Assembly (NCBI RefSeq): GCF_036075115.1
Contig: NZ_CP107958.1
Span: 4,836,001-4,900,000 of the forward strand
Reading direction: 5' to 3'
DNA from: Streptomyces sp. NBC_00377
GTDB lineage: Bacteria; Actinomycetota; Actinomycetes; Streptomycetales; Streptomycetaceae
DNA length: 64,000 nucleotides
Of this stretch, positions 8,203 to 15,190 are shown piece by piece; the first letter of the stretch is position 1; each line of letters begins with the position of its first letter. A model generated the notes under the pieces. It was not told the DNA's origin and did no database searches. It was given only the letters and a program-made list of their open reading frames with translations. The position numbers and the translations under genes were made by a program.

Positions 8203-8274
8203 ACCGGATGCCCTGTGCATGCGTACGTATCCCCGAGCACGGGTCTCGAGTCTCAAGCAAGGCGGAACGGTGAC

Positions 8275-10332
8275 GTGAGCGAAGGGCGAGAGGGCGGACG
8301 ACACGGCGGGAGGCGCCCCGCCGGCGGTCGGTCCGGAGCCGGCCGTCAGGCCGACGGGAGCCGCGGAGCAGGCCGATCCGCCGACGGGCGGCCCGCAGTC
8401 CGGCGATCCCCCGGCCGAAGGGGACTTCAGGGCCTGGTGCTGCTGGGCACCGTGCTGGTCCTGCTCCTCCTCGGCGGCGGACCCGCCTCCGCGCACGCGG
8501 CCCTGCGCAGCGCCGACCCCGCCGACGGAAGCGTCGTCAGGACGGCACCCAAGTCCCTCACCCTCACGTTCACCGAGTCCGTAGGCCTGCTCGACGACTC
8601 CTTCCGCGTCTTCGACCCCGACAACCGGCGCGTCGAGACCGGCCGACCGGGCCACGCGGACGGCCGCGCCGACACCGCACGGGTCGAGCTCCCCGGCAAG
8701 CTCGGCACCGGCACGTTCACGGTGGCCTGGCGCGTGGTGTCGGCGGACAGCCACCCCATCGCCGGCGCCTTCACCTTCTCGGTGGGCAAACCGTCCGCGA
8801 TTCCGCCCGCCCTGCCGAGCACCTCCGTGGAGAACCCGGTCACCGGAGGCCTCTTCAACGTCGGCCGCTACGTCGCCTATCTCGCCGCCGCGCTCCTCAT
8901 CGGCACGGCCGCCTTCATCGCCGTCTGCCGTCCGCCGGACGTACGGCCGCTGGGCAGGCTGCTGCTGGCCGGCTGGTGGGCGCTCGTCGGCTCGACGGTG
9001 TTCCTTCTGCTGCTCCGCGGCCCGTACGAGACCGGCGCCGGCCCCGCGCGGATCCTGGACCCGTCGGGGCTGACCCGCACGCTGGGCACCCGGCCGGGAC
9101 TGGCCCTGCTGGCGCGCCTCGCGCTGCTCACGGTGGCCGCGGTCCTCCTCCTGAGGCAGCGCAAGGCCCTGCGGGCGCAGACCGGGGGAACGGGGGACAA
9201 GCAGCGGGGGCCATCGCGCGCGACCCTGCTGACCGGCGCCGCGCTGACGGTGGGTCTCGCCCTGACCTGGGCCGCCGCCGAACACGCGTCGGCCGGTATC
9301 CAGGTCCCCGCGGCGATGACGTCCTCGGTGCTGCACCTGCTCGCGATGTCGGTGTGGCTGGGCGGCCTGGCGGCCCTGCTCACCCTGTTCTACCGCGCGT
9401 CCGTCCCGTCCCGCGTGGTCGGCCGTTTCTCGCAGGTGGCCGGCCTCGCGGTGACCGTCCTGGTGGTCACGGGCGTCTACCAGTCCTGGCGCGGCCTCGG
9501 CTCCGTGTCCGCGCTGACCGACACGACGTACGGGCGGGTCCTGCTCGCCAAGCTGGCCGCGGTGACGCTGCTGCTGGTGGCGGGGGCGCGGTCGCGGCGC
9601 ACGGTGACAAGCGAGAGGACGGCGAGGAACGTGACGGCGGAGGCGCCCGAGGAGACGCACGTGCGGGAGGAGCGGCTGCCGGAGCCGGTGGGCGGAAGGG
9701 CCCGCGGCGGGGCGGACGGCCTCACGAAGGGCGCGGCCCACGACAGGGCGGACGGCCCGGCGGACGGCGTGTCACCGCCCGAGGAGCCCCGGCCGCCGGC
9801 CGGACCGGCCCTCACCCCGGCCGAGGACGCCCAGCGCAGGGCGCTGCGCCGCTCGGTGCTGGCCGAGGTCGTCGTCTCCGTCGTCGTACTCGTCCTCACG
9901 ACCATCCTGACGGGCACCCTGCCGGGCCGGGCGGCGGCCGAGGCGGCGACGGCGGAACAGTCCGCCGGGCTGCCCGTGGCCTCCGTGACCGACATCCCCT
10001 TCAGCTTCGGGTCCGGCGATCCCGGCGTCCGTGGTGTCAGCGGCAAGGTGCAGGTCACCCTGAACCCGGGCCAGGTCGGCGACAACGGGCTCCAAGCGGT
10101 GGTCTACGGCCCGGACGGCGGTTTCGTCAGCGTCCCCGAACTGCGCGTCTCCTTCACCCTCCCCGGCCAGGACATCGGCCCCCTCGACGCCAAGATCACC
10201 GACCGGGGCGGCTACTGGGCCGCCGACTCGGTCAATCTGCCCATCGCCGGCACCTGGGAGATGAAGGCGACGATCCGGGTGTCGGACGTCGACCAGGTGA
10301 GCGAGTCGAAGCCGGTACGGATCGAGCGCTGA
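8275..10332 (+). CDS. CopC-CopD copper-handling membrane protein with C-terminal YtkA-like domain
   Basis: The product is about 685 residues. After a long charged leader and hydrophobic segment (LVLLGTVLVLLLLGG) comes a CopC domain that begins with the mature His (SAHAALRSADPADGSVV), which is the Cu(II)-binding N-terminus; ADSHPIAGAFTFSVG is the second conserved CopC segment. Then come about eight membrane helices of the CopD type, a cytoplasmic Arg/Glu/Gly-rich insert (about residues 450-530), a last helix and an extracytoplasmic beta domain (FSFGSGDPGVRG onward). The fusion is common in actinobacteria and is associated with copper uptake or resistance. I chose GTG 8275; the open frame begins at 8215. 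Confidence 0.85.
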   Translation: MSEGREGGRHGGRRPAGGRSGAGRQADGSRGAGRSADGRPAVRRSPGRRGLQGLVLLGTVLVLLLLGGGPASAHAALRSADPADGSVVRTAPKSLTLTFTESVGLLDDSFRVFDPDNRRVETGRPGHADGRADTARVELPGKLGTGTFTVAWRVVSADSHPIAGAFTFSVGKPSAIPPALPSTSVENPVTGGLFNVGRYVAYLAAALLIGTAAFIAVCRPPDVRPLGRLLLAGWWALVGSTVFLLLLRGPYETGAGPARILDPSGLTRTLGTRPGLALLARLALLTVAAVLLLRQRKALRAQTGGTGDKQRGPSRATLLTGAALTVGLALTWAAAEHASAGIQVPAAMTSSVLHLLAMSVWLGGLAALLTLFYRASVPSRVVGRFSQVAGLAVTVLVVTGVYQSWRGLGSVSALTDTTYGRVLLAKLAAVTLLLVAGARSRRTVTSERTARNVTAEAPEETHVREERLPEPVGGRARGGADGLTKGAAHDRADGPADGVSPPEEPRPPAGPALTPAEDAQRRALRRSVLAEVVVSVVVLVLTTILTGTLPGRAAAEAATAEQSAGLPVASVTDIPFSFGSGDPGVRGVSGKVQVTLNPGQVGDNGLQAVVYGPDGGFVSVPELRVSFTLPGQDIGPLDAKITDRGGYWAADSVNLPIAGTWEMKATIRVSDVDQVSESKPVRIER

Positions 10333-10396
10333 GGCCGCCGGGCCGGCTCGGGCCGCGCAGAGGGCCGGGGCCGCGCTCCGGACGCGGTCCGGCCGG

Positions 10397-10882
10397 TCAG
10401 TGTGCCGGGTCCGGGGTGGCGTGGCGGGCCGCGAGGGCACGTTCCTCCTCCTCGAGCCGACGCGAGCACCGGGCGTCCGGGTCGTAGGCGACGGCCGTGC
10501 TCACGCAGGTGCAGAACACCCGGGCGTCCCGCGTGACACGGCTGGTGACGCGGAGGGTCGAGCGGCGCAGGTCACCGATGGTGGTGACGATGGTGACCGG
10601 CTCCGGCTGGAGCACGAGGGGTTCCATGTAGTCGAGCTCGTGGCGTGCGTAGACGAACCTCGGGCGGATCTCCTGCCCGGGCAGTCCGGGACGCAGATAG
10701 AACATGTCCATGTGGGCGTCCTGGATCATCTCCAGCAGCCGGACGTTGTTCACGTGGTTCATGGAGTCCAGGTCGCTCATGCGCACCTGGCGGAGGTAGA
10801 GGTGCGGTCGGCAGTCCGACGCCTCGACGGGTGGGCGCCCGGTACCGGTGCGGCGGATGTCGGGCGCCAGGGCTTGGCTCAA
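10397..10882 (-). CDS. Acyl-CoA thioesterase, hot-dog (4HBT) fold
   Basis: The 161-residue product has the 4-hydroxybenzoyl-CoA thioesterase-like pattern RQVRMSDLDSMNHVNNVRLL, where the Asp and the HVNN segment sit at the active site, followed by FVYARHELDYMEPL. These enzymes hydrolyse acyl-CoA thioesters in the cytoplasm. I chose a TTG start at 10882 because GAGGAG lies 7 nt upstream; the open frame to 10963 is low-complexity and unlikely to be translated. It lies downstream of the glycosyltransferase on the same strand, 160 bp apart. Confidence 0.85.
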   Translation of the reverse strand: MSQALAPDIRRTGTGRPPVEASDCRPHLYLRQVRMSDLDSMNHVNNVRLLEMIQDAHMDMFYLRPGLPGQEIRPRFVYARHELDYMEPLVLQPEPVTIVTTIGDLRRSTLRVTSRVTRDARVFCTCVSTAVAYDPDARCSRRLEEEERALAARHATPDPAH

Positions 10883-11041
10883 GGGGTCACTCCTCGGAAC
10901 ATCGGAACAGGGCCCGGCACAGGGGCCCGGCACAGGGATCCCGGCACGGTGGGAGCCCGGCACGGGAGGGTCCCGGCTCGTGGCCGGTACGCGGTGCCGG
11001 TGTCCGCTGTGATGGTGCCGGGGCGGCGGGGACCTGTGCGT

Positions 11042-12205
11042 CTACAGGGCCCGCTCGATCGCGTCGGCCGCCGCGCCCGCCCCGCCGGCCGCCGCGATCT
11101 CCCGGCGCATCGCGGACACGCCCGCGCGGATGTCCCGGTCGCAGGAGACGCGCAGGACGGCCTCGCGCAGCGCCTCGGGGGTGACGCTCTCGCGGGGCAG
11201 ATGAACGCCCAGCCGGAGCCGTTCGATCCGGTCGGCGTTGACCCGCTGCTCGGCCATCTGCGGCACCGCCACCAGCGGGACGCCGTAGTACAGGGCCTCC
11301 ATCGTGCCGCCCATTCCGGCGTGGGTGACGAAGGCGTCCGCGTGCGCGAGCACCGCCAGTTGGGGCACCTGGGGATGGACCTCGACGCTGTCGGGCAGCG
11401 GCCCCAGCCGGTCCCGCGGGACGGCGGGGCCGACGGACATGACCACGTGCCAGGGCAGCTCGGCGAAGGCCTGGACGCAGGACCGGTAGAACTCCGGCCG
11501 CCGGGTGAACTGCGAGCCCAGGGAGACGAGCAGGACCGGCAGGTCGGGCCGGGGAGGCTGCCAGGAACCCTGGTAGGAGCGGTCCCCGAGCGCCGGTCCG
11601 ACGTACGCGACGCGCTGTGCCGCGACGGTGTCCGCGCGGCGCTGGAAGGAGCGGGGGAAGAACGCGACGGCATGTGCGGGCCGTACGAGGTCGTGGATCC
11701 GCGCGGTGTCGATGCCGTGTTCGGCGAAGGCGGCCGCGAGCCGCCCGAAGCCCGGCAGCTGGGGGAGGCCGGGCACGTCGAAGAACTCCGGGACGATGCC
11801 GTCGTAGGCGAGATGGGTGGGTGACGCGACGACGATCGGGACCTGCCAGCGCGCCCCCAGCATCAGGCCCGCGAAGGCGTACACGTCGCACAGCACCAGG
11901 TCCGGACGGTCCGTGCCGAACGCGCGGGTCAGCGCGGGCAGGGATGCCAGCGCGACCTCGACGACCTGCGCGAACCCCTCGGCCATGTCCTCCGGCGCGT
12001 CCGAGCCGTCCCCCGCGTCCGGGTAGAGGACGGGCTCGGCGCCGGCCGCCTTCACCTGGTGCACGAAGTCCTCGGTGACGGCGTAACTGACCCGGTGCCC
12101 CCGCCGTACGAGCTCCTCAACGACCCCCAGCGTCGGATTGACGTGCCCGTGCATCGGAACGTTGAAAACGGCGATGTGCGCGGGATTCGGATGAGTACCA
12201 GGCAC
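11042..12205 (-). CDS. Macrolide-family glycosyltransferase (GT1)
   Basis: The 387-residue product has the GT1 fold. The N-terminal acceptor domain shows HIAVFNVPMHGHVNPTLG, with the catalytic His in the HGHVNP segment. The C-terminal donor domain shows LVSLGSQFTRRPEF and the sugar-nucleotide motif THAGMGGTMEALYYGVPLVA. MGT-type enzymes glucosylate and inactivate macrolides or other aglycones. I chose GTG 12205, which has AGGAG 7 nt upstream; a TTG at 12214 abuts the same AGGAG and is less likely. No polyketide genes are nearby, so a detoxifying or lipid role is possible. Confidence 0.9.
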   Translation of the reverse strand: MPGTHPNPAHIAVFNVPMHGHVNPTLGVVEELVRRGHRVSYAVTEDFVHQVKAAGAEPVLYPDAGDGSDAPEDMAEGFAQVVEVALASLPALTRAFGTDRPDLVLCDVYAFAGLMLGARWQVPIVVASPTHLAYDGIVPEFFDVPGLPQLPGFGRLAAAFAEHGIDTARIHDLVRPAHAVAFFPRSFQRRADTVAAQRVAYVGPALGDRSYQGSWQPPRPDLPVLLVSLGSQFTRRPEFYRSCVQAFAELPWHVVMSVGPAVPRDRLGPLPDSVEVHPQVPQLAVLAHADAFVTHAGMGGTMEALYYGVPLVAVPQMAEQRVNADRIERLRLGVHLPRESVTPEALREAVLRVSCDRDIRAGVSAMRREIAAAGGAGAAADAIERAL

Positions 12206-12539
12206 GACACGCAACTCCTGTCCGGCACGGAGCCGGGGCGGGGGACTGGGGGACGGTGCGCCCGAACGGCGGACGCGGAGTCCTGATTAAAGGCGCAACG
12301 ACACCGCTCCTGACCGCAAACCTGCGGCAGTGTCACCCCATCAGGGAGCCTTGGCGGCCGTGCGTTGACAGCGCCGTGACCCTTGCGGGGCAACCGCGCG
12401 GCACCCGAGGAGGGGACGCCGACGCGGCGGACGTGACCGCCGGTCCGATCGGCCGTTGGGGGGTACAGGACGTCGTCCCCCGGCGGCCGGCCCACCGGAC
12501 CGGCCCACGGCGGGGACGGCTCATGACAGGAGCAGTCTC
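12206..12539. other. Divergent intergenic region, glycosyltransferase / WS-DGAT
   Basis: 334 bp with no credible gene. It must hold both promoters. A TGATTAAAGG patch near 12283 is the only AT-rich segment. AGGAG at 12528 is the ribosome binding site of the acyltransferase. Confidence 0.5.
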
Positions 12540-13853
12540 ATGCCCGGATCGCATCTGCCCTTGATGGAAGAGGGGATGGCCCGCTGGCCGTTCGGCCCGC
12601 CCAACGCCGGGATCGCCCTGGACTTCGTGGGCGCCCCGCCCGCGCTGGACGAGCTGCGCTCCCTGGTGGAAGAACGCTGGAAGGCCCTGCCGAGGCTCAC
12701 CCAGACCCTGGTCGCCCCCGGCGGTGTCCGGACCGGCCTGGGCCGGTGGACCGGCCGGCACCGCTGGGCACGCCGGGACGACCACGGCCCGGCCCAGCAG
12801 GTCGCCGGCGCGGACAGCACCCTGCGGGAGGCGGTGAACCACTGGTTCCACCGGCCGTTCCCGGCCGGCCGGCCGCCGTGGAGCCTGCACCTTCTGCGCG
12901 GCACGACGGAAGGGGAGTTCTCCCTGCTGTTCCGGATGCACCACAGCCTGCTCGACGGCCGTTCCCTGACGACGCTGCTGCGCGCCCTCTTCGACGACGG
13001 CCGGCCGCTGGAAGAGGCCGCGTCACTGGCGGTGCCCGGCCCCCGGCGACGGACCGTCCGCCCCGGCGTGACGGCGAGCGGCCCGCCGGGCCTGCTGACC
13101 ACCGGCCGCGCGGTGCCCCTGCCGCACCAGGGCGCACGGGAGCCCGCGTACACCGTCGTACGGCTGCGGGCCGACGTCCTGCGGGCGGCGCGCGAAGCCG
13201 TCCGCGCGGGGGACGCCGGCTCCGAGCGCCCGGCGACCACCAACGAGGTGTTCCTGGCGACGGTCTCCGGCGTCCTGCGCTCCTGCCTGTCCGCCTCGGC
13301 CTCGGCCTCCGGCTCCGCAGGCGGCGCGGGTGACGGGAGTGCGGAGCCGAGGCAGGTGTGGCTCTCGGTGCCGGTCGACGAGCGGCCCGACGACTGCGGT
13401 GAGTTCCTCGGCAACGCGTTCGCCAACGTCCGGGTGCCCGCGCCGGTGACGCTGTCCGACCCGGCGGCCCGCCTGAGCGCGTGCACCGGTCTGCTGACCA
13501 CCGTGACCCGGCCCCGGCGCACCTCCGAGAGGCTGCTGGAGGGCACGCTCGCGGCGATCCCGGGGGCGGCCCTGGCACTGGCCGGGGGCAGGATCTTCGC
13601 GCCCGCGTACGCCCCGGCGGCCTGCTCCTACGTCCATCTGCGCGAGCGGGGCCAGACCCTGGCCGGACGTCCGCTGCGGCGCCTCACCATCGTCCCGATG
13701 GTGCCCCCGGCCGACACGGCGACCTTCGCGCTGGGCGGCTGCACACCGGGCCACACACTGAGCGTCGCCACCAACTCGGGCAGTCAGGACGCCGGCCTGC
13801 TGGCGGAGGCGTTCCTCGACGAGCTGACACTCCTGGCCGCCGGAACCCGCTGA
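12540..13853 (+). CDS. Wax ester synthase / diacylglycerol acyltransferase (WS/DGAT)
   Basis: The 437-residue product has the WS/DGAT active-site motif HHSLLDG (His134-His135 with Asp139) in FRMHHSLLDGRSLTTLLRAL. Conserved later segments include VFLATVSGVLRSCL and VWLSVPVDERP. These enzymes esterify diacylglycerol or fatty alcohols with acyl-CoA to make triacylglycerol or wax at the inner membrane face, a storage process well known in Streptomyces. The ATG at 12540 has AGGAG 7 nt upstream. A thioesterase and a glycosyltransferase are divergent neighbours. A terminator hairpin follows about 90 bp downstream. Confidence 0.85.
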   Translation: MPGSHLPLMEEGMARWPFGPPNAGIALDFVGAPPALDELRSLVEERWKALPRLTQTLVAPGGVRTGLGRWTGRHRWARRDDHGPAQQVAGADSTLREAVNHWFHRPFPAGRPPWSLHLLRGTTEGEFSLLFRMHHSLLDGRSLTTLLRALFDDGRPLEEAASLAVPGPRRRTVRPGVTASGPPGLLTTGRAVPLPHQGAREPAYTVVRLRADVLRAAREAVRAGDAGSERPATTNEVFLATVSGVLRSCLSASASASGSAGGAGDGSAEPRQVWLSVPVDERPDDCGEFLGNAFANVRVPAPVTLSDPAARLSACTGLLTTVTRPRRTSERLLEGTLAAIPGAALALAGGRIFAPAYAPAACSYVHLRERGQTLAGRPLRRLTIVPMVPPADTATFALGGCTPGHTLSVATNSGSQDAGLLAEAFLDELTLLAAGTR

Positions 13854-13939
13854 CCCGTACAGCGACCCGCGCGGGCCGTCGACCCGGACGAGCCGTCCGG
13901 CCGAGCCGCGGAACGGTAAGGGCCGCCGAACAGATAAGA

Positions 13940-13972
13940 GCCGCCGACGTATCGACGTCGGCGGCCCTTTTT
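13940..13972. terminator. Terminator after WS/DGAT
   Basis: Arms GCCGCCGACGT and ACGTCGGCGGC (13940-13950 and 13955-13965) around a 4-nt loop, followed by CC and a T5 run. The converging small gene at 14008 may also use it. Confidence 0.85.
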
Positions 13973-14007
13973 GTGACCGGCTGCGAAGCCACTGTCACCG
14001 GCCGGGG

Positions 14008-14190
14008 CTAGCTCGCCTTGCGCTGAGCCGCACCCATGCCGGAGAGGGAGGTCTGCGCGTCGTCGAGCAGGAAGATCTCGTCCTCCCCGAAGTCCGGGGC
14101 CTGGAAGGGGTTCGTCGTCGGGGGCGGCGATGCCGCGGTGGCATGGCGGGTCGCCCCTTCCGGAGCGGAGAACAGCGAGGTGGGGTCGAT
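14008..14190 (-). CDS. Small acidic conserved protein with no standard start codon
   Basis: The frame ending at TAG 14008 reads IDPTSLFSAPEGATRHATAA and later FGEDEIFLLDDAQTSLSGMG and AQRKAS, 60 residues. Nearly every codon ends in G or C, so it is clearly coding. Back to the preceding in-frame stop (the TAG of the upstream CarD-like gene) there is no ATG, GTG, TTG or CTG. A GGGAGA sequence lies 7 nt before an ATC codon at 14190. Either ATC is used as start, or an ATG lies one frame away (14203) and a base has been lost. I do not recognise a function. Confidence 0.55.
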   Translation of the reverse strand: MDPTSLFSAPEGATRHATAASPPPTTNPFQAPDFGEDEIFLLDDAQTSLSGMGAAQRKAS

Positions 14191-14256
14191 GAGAGGTCTC
14201 CCATTCGTTACAGGCCCGTGCGAGGACCTGGTGTGCCGTGACCGGGCACAGCGGTC

Positions 14257-14478
14257 CTACAGCTTGCTCATCTTGCTGTACGGGCTCAGGATCCGCATTT
14301 GCGCCGAACCGAAATCCACGAGCGCGGCGATTCCGTCCTCGATGCCGATCACCCGGCCGAGGCCGTACATGTCGTGCGTGACCTGGTCGCCGACCTCGAA
14401 GTGCTTGGGAGCCGGTGCGGCCGGGGCCTTGAAGGGACTGGTAGGCAGGTACCGCTTCGGTGCAGTTGGCTTTGTCAT
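14257..14478 (-). CDS. CarD/TRCF-like small domain protein
   Basis: The 73-residue protein is MTKPTAPKRYLPTSPF, a Pro/Ala linker, then FEVGDQVTHDMYGLGRVIGI and a C-terminal beta segment (AALVDFGSAQMRILSPY). The G-D-x-V-x-H-x-x-x-G-x-G-x-V pattern is the Tudor-like fold of CarD and the Mfd RNA-polymerase-interacting domain. It could therefore contact RNA polymerase or another protein, but it lacks the rest of CarD. The ATG at 14478 follows TGGAGG. The acidic 60-residue gene lies directly downstream. Confidence 0.75.
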   Translation of the reverse strand: MTKPTAPKRYLPTSPFKAPAAPAPKHFEVGDQVTHDMYGLGRVIGIEDGIAALVDFGSAQMRILSPYSKMSKL

Positions 14479-14786
14479 TGCCTCCAGTATGGGCCTGCAT
14501 GTACCGCTCGTAGCGGCCGTCCGCCCCCGCTGTTCGTCACAGACCCGGCGAGTGAGCACCGCTCCGCTCGAAATAACGACAGCCAAACGCCGCTGACCTG
14601 GGCGTTCCACGGACAGCCCTCGAAGGGCCCAGACCTAACCGTTATCTCCGGATCCGACGGCTCGGGAACACGACCCACTCCTCCCGGGCGTCCGGCGCGC
14701 AGGGCTCCGGCTTTCCGCTCCGGCCGACGGGGGAAGACCGCGCGGGGTGTCCCGCCTCGAACGGCCGGGAGAGCCGAGGACAACGA

Positions 14787-14820
14787 CGAAGGGCCCCACC
14801 GCGAACGGTGGGGCCCTTCG
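14787..14820. terminator. Terminator of tRNA-Ser
   Basis: Perfect 15-bp stem (14787-14801 with 14806-14820) with a CGAA tetraloop, just downstream of the minus-strand tRNA-Ser. Confidence 0.8.
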
Positions 14821-14844
14821 ACATCGTGCCCGGTGAGGCACTGG

Positions 14845-14929
14845 CGGAGGATACGAGATTCGAACTCGTGAGGGGTTGCCCCCAACACGCTTTCCAAGCG
14901 TGCGCCCTAGGCCACTAGGCGAATCCTCC
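14845..14929 (-). tRNA. tRNA-Ser (GGA)
   Basis: 85-nt class II tRNA read on the minus strand. Acceptor GGAGGAT pairs with ATCCTCC, the anticodon loop is CTTGGAAAG, there is a long variable arm, and the T arm carries GTTCGAATC. CCA is encoded at 14842-14844. It is next to the SRP RNA, as in many actinobacteria. Confidence 0.95.
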
Positions 14930-14998
14930 GCGGCAAACAATACAAGACGTTGAGGAGTGCTCGCGAACTCGTTCCCCCCGCTCAGATCCTGTAGCCTG

Positions 14999-15093
14999 TG
15001 CGCAGCCCCTCACGCGGCGCTATCTGACTGAACTCCCCCAGGGCCGGAAGGCAGCAAGGGTAGGTTGGCTCTGGCGGGTGCGTGGGGGGCGCT
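14999..15093 (+). ncRNA. ffs: Signal recognition particle RNA (4.5S/scRNA)
   Basis: The conserved apical motif GGGCCGGAAGGCAGCAAGGG (about 15041-15060) with the GGAA tetraloop and asymmetric loop is unmistakable for bacterial SRP RNA. The ends GCAGCCCCTCACGC and GCGTGGGGGGCGC pair to close the hairpin, so the limits are approximate to a few bases. It forms the SRP with Ffh. dnaX follows 100 bp later. Confidence 0.93.
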
Positions 15094-15175
15094 TGCGTTC
15101 TCGGCGGGGCCGGGACGGGTGCGCGTGGGGGCCGGGCGGCCGGGTACGCGCGGCGACCTGATGTCAGTGGTCGCC

Positions 15176-15181
15176 TATAAC
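15176..15181 (+). promoter_or_regulatory. Candidate -10 hexamer of dnaX
   Basis: TATAAC ends 9 nt before the GTG of dnaX and no Shine-Dalgarno sequence is present, suggesting a leaderless or nearly leaderless mRNA. No good -35 sequence is visible. Confidence 0.4.
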
Positions 15182-15190
15182 CTCGTATGC

